DNA of 15,120 nt from Clostridiales bacterium UBA4644 (GCA_002405755.1 DHMK01000001.1:1-15120); one strand, 5' to 3'; counted from the first letter of the stretch, positions 1 to 6,628 are shown. The notes: generated by a model not told the origin, from the letters alone. Program-made: numbers and translations.

Positions 1-786
1 CAGGTCGATGACGAAGAGCTGCTGGAGCTGGTCGAGATGGAAGTCCGCGAGCTGCTGAACTCCTATGGCTTCCCCGGCGACGATACGCCCATCATCCGCG
101 GCAGCGCTCTGAACGCTCTGGTTTCTGAGTCTACTGATCCCAACGCTCCCGAGTATGCCTGCATCAAGGAGCTCATGGATGCTGTTGACAGCTGGATCCC
201 CACGCCCGACCGTAAGGCCGACATGCCCTTCCTGATGCCCGTGGAAGATGTCTTCACCATCACTGGCCGCGGCACCGTCGCCACTGGCCGTGTGGAGCGC
301 GGCGTTCTGAAGATGTCCGACGAGGTCGAGATCGTTGGCCTGATGGATGCTCCCCGCAAGACCGTTGTTACCGGTATCGAAATGTTCCGCAAGCTGCTGG
401 ACTACGCTGAGGCCGGCGACAACATCGGCACTCTGCTGCGTGGTATCAACAAGACCGATGTGGAGCGCGGCCAGGTTCTGGCTAAGCCCGGCTCCATCAA
501 GCCCCACACCAAGTTCGTTGGTCAGGTTTACGTTCTGTCCAAGGACGAGGGCGGCCGTCATACCCCCTTCTTCAATAACTATCGTCCCCAGTTCTACTTC
601 CGTACCACCGACGTTACCGGCGTCATCACTCTGCCCGACGGCGTTGAGATGTGCATGCCCGGTGATAACGTCGACATGAAGGTCGAGCTGATCACCCCCA
701 TCGCTATTGAAAAGGGTCTGCGCTTCGCTATCCGCGAAGGCGGTCGTACCGTTGGTTCCGGCGTCGTTATCGAGGTCGACGAATAA
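1..786 (+). CDS. tuf: Elongation factor Tu, C-terminal part (5' end outside window)
   Basis: EF-Tu carries aminoacyl-tRNA to the ribosomal A site as a GTP complex and acts in the cytosol. The reading frame is open from base 1, so the gene enters from the left. Visible are 261 residues of a protein normally near 395-400. They begin just after where the NKxD guanine-binding motif should lie (QVDDEELLELVEMEVRELL follows it in EF-Tu). The G5 motif GSALNAL is present near visible residue 34. Domain 2 follows (PFLMPVEDVFTITGRGTVATGRVERG), then domain 3, which contacts the tRNA (GGRHTPFFNNYRPQFYFRTTDVTG) and ends VGSGVVIEVDE. P-loop and switch regions are off-window. The codons look like those of a highly expressed gene. 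A strong terminator follows within 35 bases, so this is the end of its transcript. Identification is secure; whether there is a second tuf copy cannot be seen. Confidence 0.98.
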   Translation, partial: QVDDEELLELVEMEVRELLNSYGFPGDDTPIIRGSALNALVSESTDPNAPEYACIKELMDAVDSWIPTPDRKADMPFLMPVEDVFTITGRGTVATGRVERGVLKMSDEVEIVGLMDAPRKTVVTGIEMFRKLLDYAEAGDNIGTLLRGINKTDVERGQVLAKPGSIKPHTKFVGQVYVLSKDEGGRHTPFFNNYRPQFYFRTTDVTGVITLPDGVEMCMPGDNVDMKVELITPIAIEKGLRFAIREGGRTVGSGVVIEVDE

Positions 787-820
787 TCAACGATCGCGTT
801 CGGTTCTTTCTGAATGCCAA

Positions 821-851
821 AGCCCCTTGCCGCAAAGGCAAGGGGCTTTTT
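821..851 (+). terminator. Rho-independent terminator of tuf
   Basis: There is a perfect 11-bp stem, AGCCCCTTGCC at 821-831 and its complement at 837-847, with a 5-base loop. A run of T covers 847-851. It sits 34 bases after the tuf stop codon. Confidence 0.95.
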
Positions 852-881
852 CGTGCCTGCACGCTGGGGAAGAGGGGAAAG

Positions 882-907
882 AAAAAGCCCGGAGCAGCGC
901 TCCGGGC
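882..907 (-). terminator. Rho-independent terminator for the minus-strand CNNM operon
   Basis: The 9-bp arms GCCCGGAGC (887-895) and GCTCCGGGC (899-907) enclose a 3-base loop. Five A bases at 882-886 become the U tract on the minus strand. It lies 33 bases beyond the stop of the gene ending at 941. With the tuf terminator it insulates two converging transcripts. Confidence 0.92.
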
Positions 908-940
908 ATGATTTGATAAAGAACGGCAGGAGAGGATTGT

Positions 941-2212
941 TCAATCCTCGTCCTCCGCTTCCTCCTGCTTTGGCAGGATCTCCACGGATACCTGCTGGAC
1001 GCGCCGGTCATCCAGCGCGTCCACCTTCAGACGGAGATTTTTCCAGACGAGCTCCTGCCCCAGCGTGGGGAAGCCGCCGTTGAGCTCAGTGATCCAGCCG
1101 CCGACGGTGGTGCTGTCAAACTCATCCTCAAACTGCTCCAGATCGGTCTCCCACAGCAGATCATCCAGACTGACGCTTCCGCTGAGCCGGAAATGCGTCT
1201 CATCCAGCTGGCAGAAATCCTCTTCGACGTTGTCATTTTCGTCCCAAATATCGCCGACGATCTCCTCCAGAATATCCTCCAGCGTCACGACGCCGCAGGT
1301 CCCGCCAAAATCGTCCAGCACTACGGCCATCTGCAGGCGGCGGCTGCGCAGCTCCCGCATGGCGATGGGGAGCCGGGTGCTCCGGTGCAGAAAAACAGCA
1401 GGCAGCAGCAGGTCCCGAATGGGCGTATCCGGCGCGTCAGCCAGGACGCGGTAGGCGTGGTTCAGATACAGGATCCCCTGAATGGAATCGATGTCCTCCT
1501 CATAGACCGGGATGCGGGAAAAACGGGAGGTCTCCATGATGTGCAGAATGTCTTCCCGGCTGTCCTGCAGGTCGATGGTCACTAGATCCACCCGGGGCGT
1601 GAGCACCTGCTCCACGGTGGTTTCGCCGAAGCTGACGGCCGACTGCAGCAGGTCGGAGCGGTCTTCATCAATGATGCCCTCGTCCTCCACAGTCTCGATC
1701 ATGGTCATCAGCTCATCGGCGGTCATGGGATCCGGCATCGGCGTTCCGCCCCAAAGCTTGGCGATCCGATCCAGGATCCAGGTGATGGCAATGACCAGCG
1801 GCTTGGTGATCAGCATCAGCAGCCGCAGGGGATAGGCCGCCAGCAAAACAAAGCCATCGCTCTGATCCTTTGCCACGATCTTTGGCATGATCTCGCCGAA
1901 GGTGAGGATCAAAACGGTCATGACGCCGGTGGCATAGATGGCGCCGCTGTCACCCACCAGCTGCAGGGCGATGACGGTAGCCAGCGACGAGGAAGCGATA
2001 TTGACCAGATTGTTGCCGATAAGGATGGTGCAGAGGGCCTTGTCATACTGCTGACAGATATAATAAGCAACCTGGGCGGGCTTGCTGCCTTTGTCTGATT
2101 TGCTTTGCAGCCGCAGGGTATTGACGGAGGCAAACGCGATCTCCGAGCCGGAGAAAAAAGCGGAAAACGCGATCAGCACCACGATTCCGAGATAGGGAAG
2201 CAGCTCACGCAT
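941..2212 (-). CDS. CNNM/CBS/CorC_HlyC-domain membrane protein (hemolysin C / CorB family)
   Basis: This is a 423-residue inner-membrane protein of the CNNM family, linked to Mg2+ and other divalent-cation efflux or sensing; the old name 'hemolysin' is not a proven role. The DUF21/CNNM membrane domain covers about residues 1-150, with SGSEIAFAS (21-29), LIGNNLVNI (64-72) and FGEIMPK (105-111). The CBS pair covers about 200-325 (TPRVD 205-209, FSRIPVY 231-237, LEDILEEIVGDIWDE 311-325). The CorC_HlyC domain is at about 336-413, and the tail is acidic. All family domains are present and the length is typical. The start is ATG at 2212, which overlaps the end of the upstream paralogue by 8 bases. 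The SD upstream (GAAGGG, about 13 bases away) is weak, so translational coupling is likely. Substrate is not determined by sequence. Confidence 0.93.
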   Translation of the reverse strand: MRELLPYLGIVVLIAFSAFFSGSEIAFASVNTLRLQSKSDKGSKPAQVAYYICQQYDKALCTILIGNNLVNIASSSLATVIALQLVGDSGAIYATGVMTVLILTFGEIMPKIVAKDQSDGFVLLAAYPLRLLMLITKPLVIAITWILDRIAKLWGGTPMPDPMTADELMTMIETVEDEGIIDEDRSDLLQSAVSFGETTVEQVLTPRVDLVTIDLQDSREDILHIMETSRFSRIPVYEEDIDSIQGILYLNHAYRVLADAPDTPIRDLLLPAVFLHRSTRLPIAMRELRSRRLQMAVVLDDFGGTCGVVTLEDILEEIVGDIWDENDNVEEDFCQLDETHFRLSGSVSLDDLLWETDLEQFEDEFDSTTVGGWITELNGGFPTLGQELVWKNLRLKVDALDDRRVQQVSVEILPKQEEAEDED

Positions 2213-3224
2213 GGGCGTTCACCGTCCCTTCATCGTCCTCTTCATCCTGAATGTCGCCCACAAGCTCCTCTAAAATATCCTCCACCGTCACAAGCCCCAG
2301 CGTTTTGTGCTGAGCATCCTGCACGATGGCCAGATGGTTCCGCTGGCTGCTCATCTGCCGCAGGACCTCGTCGATGGGGGCCTCCGGCGATACAAAAACC
2401 GGCGGATTGAGCAGCGCCCGAAGCCGGGTCTTGTCCCCCTGGCGGAGATAGACCCGCAGAAAATCACGAATGTGCAGGATGCCGATAATATGGTCCGGAT
2501 CGTTCCGGTAAATGGGGATGCGGGAATGGCGGTGGGTCTTGATGTAGGCGGCCAGCTGCGCCGTGCCGATGTCCAGCGGCAGCGCTTCCATTCGCTCTGC
2601 CGGCTGCATCACCTGCCGGGCCGGAATATGGTCAAAGGCCACAGCGGCGGAAAGCAGACGGGTCTCCGGCTCCTGCTGGATGTCGGCGGAATCCTGTGCG
2701 TTTTCCAAAACATATTCCAGCTCCGCTTCCGTATAGGAGGGGGCATGGTTTGCGCCGAACAGCCGGGAGACGAACAGGGAGATCTGGTTGAACACCCAGG
2801 CAAAGGGCGTCAGTACCCGCATCAGAAAGCGCAGGGAGCCGGAAAAGGCCAGCACCACCTGATCCGCATGACTGCGGGCATAGCTTTTCGGAAGCATCTC
2901 GCTGACAAAAAAGACGATCACCGTGACTGCGATAGTGACCACGCCCACAGAGGACGGACCCCAGAGGTGGGTGGCCAGCACGGTGGCCAGAGAGGAACAG
3001 CCGATGTGCATGATGTTGTTGCCGATGAGCAGGGTCGTAAGCGCTTTTTCAAAATGCTCGGAAATGTAGATCGCGGTCTTTGCACGGCGGTCGCCCGTTT
3101 CCGCCTGGGTCTTCAAGCGGATCTTGTTGGCGGAAGCGAACGCGATCTCTGTGCTGGCGAAATAGCCGCCGCCCAGGATCAGGGCAAAGAACAGGACATA
3201 TAACAACCAACTGTCACTGTCCAT
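2205..3224 (-). CDS. Short CNNM/CBS membrane protein lacking the CorC_HlyC domain
   Basis: This is a 339-residue paralogue of the downstream gene and the first gene of a two-gene operon. The CNNM membrane domain covers about residues 1-155: FASTEIAFAS (22-31), LIGNNIMHI (66-74), and SEMLPK (108-113), where the neighbours read GE(I/L)(M/V)PK. The CBS pair covers about 205-325 (HSRIPIYRNDPDHIIGILH 233-251, VEDILEELVGDIQDEEDDE 314-332). The protein stops right after the second CBS domain and an acidic stretch, about 80-90 residues before the end of its full-length neighbour. The reading frame is clean, so this looks like a natural short form, not a frameshift. AAGGAG lies 13 bases upstream of the ATG and a strong promoter precedes it. 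The likely job is cation transport or sensing, possibly as a partner of the downstream paralogue (inference). Confidence 0.9.
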   Translation of the reverse strand: MDSDSWLLYVLFFALILGGGYFASTEIAFASANKIRLKTQAETGDRRAKTAIYISEHFEKALTTLLIGNNIMHIGCSSLATVLATHLWGPSSVGVVTIAVTVIVFFVSEMLPKSYARSHADQVVLAFSGSLRFLMRVLTPFAWVFNQISLFVSRLFGANHAPSYTEAELEYVLENAQDSADIQQEPETRLLSAAVAFDHIPARQVMQPAERMEALPLDIGTAQLAAYIKTHRHSRIPIYRNDPDHIIGILHIRDFLRVYLRQGDKTRLRALLNPPVFVSPEAPIDEVLRQMSSQRNHLAIVQDAQHKTLGLVTVEDILEELVGDIQDEEDDEGTVNAHA

Positions 3225-3262
3225 GGAAGATTACCAACTCCTTTTTTATCCTATAATAATAT

Positions 3263-3291
3263 AGTATAGCAGATTTCCGGCCGCATTGCAA
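3263..3291 (-). promoter_or_regulatory. Sigma-A promoter of the two-gene CNNM operon
   Basis: On the minus strand, TTGCAA (3286-3291) lies 17 bases from TATACT (3263-3268), with an extended -10 TG just before it. The SD AAAGGAG (3238-3244) and the ATG at 3224 follow. No long leader is present here, unlike the divergent gene. Confidence 0.85.
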
Positions 3292-3365
3292 GGCCAAAGG
3301 GGGTAGACTGCAGGCGTGAAAATGCAGCCCGATCCGGCCCTGCGCAAATGTTTACAAATCTCCCC

Positions 3366-3393
3366 TTGACTTTCCTCAGTGGACCGGTAAAAT
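3366..3393 (+). promoter_or_regulatory. Probable promoter of the plus-strand CNNM gene
   Basis: TTGACT (3366-3371) and TAAAAT (3388-3393) are 16 bases apart, which predicts a start of transcription near 3400. It is divergent from the minus-strand promoter, with about 75 bases between the two -35 boxes. Confidence 0.7.
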
Positions 3394-3399
3394 ATCATA

Positions 3400-3609
3400 C
3401 TGAGTTATTTTGCGGAAAGGAGATGGTTTTTTGGATCCGCTTCCCCGAAGTTGCGGGAAACCCCCGTCAGAGGAGCCGATAACACCGGTGTGTTTTGCTG
3501 AGGCTGCGATCCGATTCCGGATGTTCACCGTGATCCTGCGGTGACGCCACGGCATCATCCAGATCTTATTTTAAGAAAACACACATATCGATGGAGGTTC
3601 TTTTGAACA
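3400..3609 (+). promoter_or_regulatory. Long structured 5' leader before the third CNNM gene
   Basis: About 210 noncoding bases separate the predicted transcription start from the ATG. They hold several hairpins: AACAC/GTGTT (3481-3485, 3490-3494), ATCCG/CGGAT (3509-3513, 3518-3522) and TCACCG/CGGTGA (3525-3530, 3539-3544). Near the 5' end, GCGGA (3412-3416) can pair TCCGC (3436-3440), while CCGC (3437-3440) can also pair GCGG (3453-3456), and CGGG (3454-3457) can pair CCCG (3463-3466). These pairings exclude each other, as in a switch. I do not recognise the conserved cores of the M-box Mg2+, yybP-ykoY Mn2+, fluoride or NiCo riboswitches. The SD GGAGG (3593-3597) is outside the strong stems. 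Confidence 0.5.
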
Positions 3610-4932
3610 ATGTTAAAACAACTGATCCTGCAGATCGTATTGATCTTATGCAACGCCTTTTTTGCTGCCACGGAGATCGCCGTGATCTCTCTGAACGAAA
3701 AGAAGGTCCGCGCCCTGGCTTCCGATGGCGATAAGCGGGCGAAGAAAATGCTCCGCATCATCGAGACGCCCACTCAGTTCCTCTCCACCATCCAGATCGG
3801 CATCACGCTGGCGGGCTTTTTGGGCTCGGCCTTTGCGGCAGACAATTTTGCCGAGACGGTCTCCGCCTTTCTGGTCCGCATTTTCCGCATCGCGCCCCAA
3901 CACGCTGGGACCATGAACACCGTGGCCGTGGTGGCGGTGACGCTGATCCTCTCCTATTTTACCCTGATCTTCGGCGAGCTTGTCCCCAAGCGCATCGCCA
4001 TGAAGCACAAGGAAAAGCTGGCCAACGCCGTCTGCGGCTTCATCTCCGTTCTGGCCGCCATTTTGAAGCCCATCATCTGGTTCCTCACCGTCTCCACCAA
4101 CGCGGTTTTGCGGCTGGTGGGCATCGATCCCAAGGAAAAGGAGGAGCCTGTTTCCGAGGAGGACATCGTTCTGATGCTGGACGCCGGCGGCGATGAGGGC
4201 ACGCTGGACCGGGACGATATTACTTATATCAAGAATGTCTTCAAGCTGGACCGCATGACCGCGGAGGATGTGATGACGCCCTGGAAGTCCGTGGTATATC
4301 TCACGGAAGACGCTTCTGAGGAGGAGATCGTCTCCCTGATCAAGACCGAGGCCTTTTCCCGCATCCCTGTTTACGATGCCAGAGAGGACCGGATCATCGG
4401 TATTCTCCACACCAGAGATTATCTGCTGGAGCGGCGCAGCCCGGGCTTTTCCCTGCAGCAGGTGCTCCATGAGCCGGTGATCGTGCCGGAGACCGTGAAT
4501 CTGGATACACTCTTCAAGGAGATGCAGCGCCAGCATAACCACATGGTCCTTCTGGTGAACGAATACGGCGAGACCTCCGGCATCGTCTCCATGGAGGATA
4601 TTCTGGAGGAGATCGTGGGCGAGATCTGGGACGAGCGGGACGAAGAGATCGCGCAGATCACCGCCGCCGGCAAGGATGCCTATTGCGTGCTTTCCACCGC
4701 TTCGGTGGAGGAGTTTTTCGATTTCTTCTCCCTCACCGGCGAGGAGACCGAAGCCACCACCGTCAACGGATGGATCACGGAGCAGGCCGGACGGATCCCC
4801 AAGACCGGAGAGACCTTCCGGCACGGCGACCTTCAGATCACTGTTGCCAAGGCGGATGAGCTTATGACCCATGAGCTTACCGTGCAGCGCCTGCCGGCGC
4901 AGCAGACCGGCGGCAGGGCCGACGCAGAATAA
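3610..4932 (+). CDS. CNNM/CBS/CorC_HlyC-domain membrane protein, second subfamily
   Basis: This is a 440-residue full-length CNNM/HlyC-type membrane protein, probably acting in divalent-cation efflux or homeostasis. The membrane domain covers about residues 1-165: AATEIAVISLNEKKVR (19-34), TIQIGITLAGFLGSAFA (60-76) and FGELVPKRIA (121-130). The CBS pair covers about 215-340 (MTPWKSV 222-228, FSRIPVYDAREDRIIGILH 249-267, MEDILEEIVGEIWDERDEE 328-346). The CorC_HlyC domain is at about 355-425 (TTVNGWITEQAGRIPKTGE). The IQIGITLAG segment differs from the LIGNN(L/I) segment of the two minus-strand paralogues, so this belongs to another branch and is not a recent duplicate. The ATG has GGAGG 12 bases upstream. 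Expression probably passes through the structured leader, and a terminator lies just after the stop. Confidence 0.93.
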   Translation: MLKQLILQIVLILCNAFFAATEIAVISLNEKKVRALASDGDKRAKKMLRIIETPTQFLSTIQIGITLAGFLGSAFAADNFAETVSAFLVRIFRIAPQHAGTMNTVAVVAVTLILSYFTLIFGELVPKRIAMKHKEKLANAVCGFISVLAAILKPIIWFLTVSTNAVLRLVGIDPKEKEEPVSEEDIVLMLDAGGDEGTLDRDDITYIKNVFKLDRMTAEDVMTPWKSVVYLTEDASEEEIVSLIKTEAFSRIPVYDAREDRIIGILHTRDYLLERRSPGFSLQQVLHEPVIVPETVNLDTLFKEMQRQHNHMVLLVNEYGETSGIVSMEDILEEIVGEIWDERDEEIAQITAAGKDAYCVLSTASVEEFFDFFSLTGEETEATTVNGWITEQAGRIPKTGETFRHGDLQITVAKADELMTHELTVQRLPAQQTGGRADAE

Positions 4933-4946
4933 GAATACAGGAATAC

Positions 4947-4975
4947 AAAAGGCGCGGGCAAAGCCCGCGCCTTTT
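4947..4975. terminator. Bidirectional terminator between convergent genes
   Basis: GGCGCGGGC (4951-4959) and its complement (4963-4971) form a 9-bp GC stem with an AAA loop. It is flanked by AAAA (4947-4950) and TTTT (4972-4975), so it can end both the plus-strand CNNM gene (stop at 4932) and the minus-strand gene (stop at 4981). Confidence 0.93.
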
Positions 4976-4980
4976 CTTGC

Positions 4981-6072
4981 TCAAAAATCGATCTTGTATT
5001 CCAAAACCGTCCTGCATTCTCGCTGTACTTCACTGCTGAACGAGGCGGTTGCTCCGCATTTTACCTGTGCGATCACCGCATCTACCTTTGCGGCTTCTGC
5101 CATGCTCATTCCGGACATTCGTCTGCACTGGAATTTGTAAACCTCAGACTGCACCTTATTTTTGTTTCCGCCGGTTCGCATTTGCACCAGCCGCTCAATT
5201 TCGCTTTGGTTCTTGAAGTACACAAGCTCCGGCACGCCCGGTTCCTCATTGCCGCTGAATTGCACATCTGCGGCAATTTCAACATTGGCATACTCTTTAT
5301 TGGATTTCTCCTGCTCCACCGAGCCTTTCTTGGCGCCGATGCTTGCGGCGGCTTTTGTTTTCTCCCTGACAAAGATTTTCTTCTCTTCCTTATAAGCGAT
5401 CTGTACTCTTTTGGCTCCCAGCTCCTGAGCTACCGTTCGCAGTTCATCGACCCGCGCCTTTTTCAGGTAGTCAAAATACTCGTTCAAGCTGATGTAAAAT
5501 CCCTTCAGATAGGGATTGGCATAATAAAAGGATTCTGCCGGATTGGGGAAAAAGGTCACATTGATCTGCTCCGCCGCATCTTCATATAAATTCAGCAGCT
5601 CGACCCCTTTTATGGTAGACCAATATCCCACGGCCCCGGCACAAACGGCATTGCCCTCCCGCTTCCGATCTCTGGCAACGAGCCGCACCATCCGTGGGAT
5701 TTTAACGGTATAGGTCAATTCTCCTGTGGAGGAAGGCAGCTTTCCCAGATCAAGCTCCTCCGCAAAGACTGGGCGCAGCACTTTTTTGTCCAGCTCAAGC
5801 TTTGCTTCTACCAGCTGCTTTTTCAATGCTGTTCCCCCGGCCTTCAGCCCGTCGCCGGCGACGCTCGCCGCTTCCTTTGCCTTTTCTCCGACTTTCTGCA
5901 ACGCTTCTTTGTTCAGCCCAAGATCTTGCATATCAAGCTTTCCGTCCCGATTTTTGTCAGCGGCATCCAATATTGCCTTTTGCGCTGTCTCTGCGATGCC
6001 TTTTGTTTTTGTGGCCAAGGCTTCTGCTTTATTGCCGATCCGCTTTGCCAGGCTTTCTTGTTTCTCTGTCAC
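4981..6072 (-). CDS. Unrecognised 363-residue protein with a single EF-hand loop
   Basis: I do not recognise this family. There is no signal peptide and no clear membrane helix, so it is probably cytosolic. Residues 1-38 are Lys/Ala/Glu-rich and probably helical. Residues 39-50 form a canonical 12-residue EF-hand loop: D39, N41, D43, G44, K45, L46, D47, D50. Residues 52-105 are again helical and charged. From about residue 117 the sequence looks like a mixed alpha/beta globular domain, with an aromatic stretch (TFFPNPAESFYYANPYLKGF, 173-192) and a polar Gly/Ala/Ser/Lys segment (240-273). The C-terminus has alternating, strand-like residues and ends LEYKIDF. Start choice: GTG at 6072 has GGGAGGG (6079-6085) 6 bases upstream. 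It is a single-gene unit with its own promoter and a terminator shared with the convergent CNNM gene. A Ca2+-responsive role is only suggested by the loop. Confidence 0.88.
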   Translation of the reverse strand: MTEKQESLAKRIGNKAEALATKTKGIAETAQKAILDAADKNRDGKLDMQDLGLNKEALQKVGEKAKEAASVAGDGLKAGGTALKKQLVEAKLELDKKVLRPVFAEELDLGKLPSSTGELTYTVKIPRMVRLVARDRKREGNAVCAGAVGYWSTIKGVELLNLYEDAAEQINVTFFPNPAESFYYANPYLKGFYISLNEYFDYLKKARVDELRTVAQELGAKRVQIAYKEEKKIFVREKTKAAASIGAKKGSVEQEKSNKEYANVEIAADVQFSGNEEPGVPELVYFKNQSEIERLVQMRTGGNKNKVQSEVYKFQCRRMSGMSMAEAAKVDAVIAQVKCGATASFSSEVQRECRTVLEYKIDF

Positions 6073-6078
6073 ACTTAT

Positions 6079-6085
6079 CCCTCCC
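6079..6085 (-). promoter_or_regulatory. Shine-Dalgarno that fixes a GTG start
   Basis: On the minus strand GGGAGGG is followed by six bases and then GTG at 6072-6070. No ATG in the frame is as well placed, so this site decides the start of the EF-hand gene. Confidence 0.85.
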
Positions 6086-6145
6086 TGTTTTTACTCATGC
6101 GCTGTTTTTTTCGCGGGGCCGGTTTTCTGAGGCTTCTGTTTTTTT

Positions 6146-6175
6146 ATTTTACGCTTGACGGAAAATTCTGTCAAG
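6146..6175 (-). promoter_or_regulatory. Consensus promoter with an overlapping palindrome (candidate operator)
   Basis: On the minus strand TTGACA (6169-6174) and TAAAAT (6146-6151) are exactly 17 bases apart. A 22-base imperfect palindrome at 6154-6175 has arms CTTGAC-n-GAA and TTC-n-GTCAAG. It covers the -35 box and most of the spacer, where a bound repressor would block RNA polymerase. The promoter is well supported; the operator role is inference. The predicted 5' leader is about 65 bases. Confidence 0.8.
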
Positions 6176-6209
6176 CTGCGGCAAAGGGCAAAATATTTTG
6201 AAAAAGTGC

Positions 6210-6238
6210 TTGCTTTTTTAAAAACGGTATGCTATAGT
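6210..6238 (+). promoter_or_regulatory. Promoter of the tRNA-Leu pair
   Basis: TTGCTT (6210-6215) and TATAGT (6233-6238) are 17 bases apart, with an extended -10 TG at 6230-6231. The first tRNA begins 20 bases further on. Confidence 0.8.
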
Positions 6239-6257
6239 AAATAAGCAATCGCAATTC

Positions 6258-6344
6258 GCAGCCATGGCGGAATTGGCATACGCGCTAGCTTGAGGTGCTA
6301 GTTCCAGTAATGGATTGAGGGTTCAAGTCCCTCTGGCTGCACCA
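6258..6344 (+). tRNA. tRNA-Leu (anticodon GAG)
   Basis: This is an 87-base class II tRNA including an encoded CCA. The acceptor arms are GCAGCCA (6258-6264) and TGGCTGC (6334-6340). The anticodon stem is CTAGC/GCTAG (6285-6289, 6297-6301) around loop TTGAGGT, giving anticodon GAG at 6292-6294, which reads CUC/CUU. The long variable arm and GGTTCAAGTCC T-arm agree with leucine. Confidence 0.97.
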
Positions 6345-6355
6345 AAGCTCTATTT

Positions 6356-6442
6356 GCGGATGTGGCGGAATTGGCAGACGCGCATGGTTCAGGTCCATGT
6401 GAAAGCAATTTCATGGGGGTTCAAGTCCCTTCATCCGCACCA
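6356..6442 (+). tRNA. tRNA-Leu (anticodon CAG)
   Basis: This is an 87-base class II tRNA with an encoded CCA, 11 bases after the first and sharing its promoter. The acceptor arms are GCGGATG (6356-6362) and CATCCGC (6432-6438). The anticodon stem is CATGG/CCATG (6383-6387, 6395-6399) around loop TTCAGGT, with anticodon CAG at 6390-6392. It reads CUG, which looks like the dominant Leu codon in the neighbouring genes. Confidence 0.97.
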
Positions 6443-6444
6443 CG

Positions 6445-6492
6445 ACGAGTGTCCTTACAGCATTTGAAAAGCCGTAGGGACACTCGTTTTTT
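6445..6492 (+). terminator. Terminator of the tRNA-Leu transcript
   Basis: A 14-bp stem (6445-6458 with 6474-6487, one G-U pair) with a loop of about 15 bases is followed by six T at 6487-6492. The left arm starts two bases after the second tRNA's CCA end. Confidence 0.92.
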
Positions 6493-6505
6493 ATACAGCG
6501 AGACT

Positions 6506-6599
6506 GTGCAGCGGCAAGCGCTTCGCCATTTGCCGCGCTTGCGGACAAGGCGACCTTTCTGATGCATTTTCCCATCCAAAATGCATAGCAGCCCTGCAC
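6506..6599. repeat. Inverted-repeat-rich noncoding block (possible dispersed palindromic element)
   Basis: About 94 gene-free bases are bounded by short inverted ends GTGCAG (6506-6511) and CTGCAC (6594-6599). Inside, GCGGCAA (6511-6517) pairs TTGCCGC (6530-6536), and the overlapping GCAAGCGC (6514-6521) pairs GCGCTTGC (6535-6542), so these two pairings exclude each other. A separate perfect 9-bp hairpin is ATGCATTTT (6562-6570) with AAAATGCAT (6578-6586). Neither has a T tract, so they are not ordinary terminators. The look is that of a REP- or MITE-like intergenic repeat, but a second copy cannot be seen in this window. Confidence 0.45.
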
Positions 6600-6606
6600 T
6601 TTACCC

Positions 6607-6625
6607 GGCCGGAGGGCGTCCGGCC
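6607..6625. repeat. Short GC-rich hairpin before the GDPD promoter
   Basis: GGCCGGA (6607-6613) and TCCGGCC (6619-6625) form a 7-bp stem around GGGCG, 3 bases before the -35 box of the next promoter. It has no proper U tract; it may be an end of the repeat block or a weak terminator. Confidence 0.5.
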
Positions 6626-6628
6626 CTC

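Noticed and set aside
2205..2212. Frameshift splitting one CNNM gene into two
   Set aside because: Each product has its own complete membrane domain and CBS pair, so these are two paralogous genes.
3400..3609. M-box, yybP-ykoY, NiCo or fluoride riboswitch
   Set aside because: I looked for the conserved cores of each and did not find them; the region is kept only as an unclassified structured leader.
3646..4872. Minus-strand open frame of 408 codons
   Set aside because: It is antisense to a full-length CNNM gene with all domains and has no promoter or SD of its own.
5923..5958. Dockerin repeat in the EF-hand protein
   Set aside because: There is only one loop and no duplicate segment, signal peptide or cohesin-related gene nearby.
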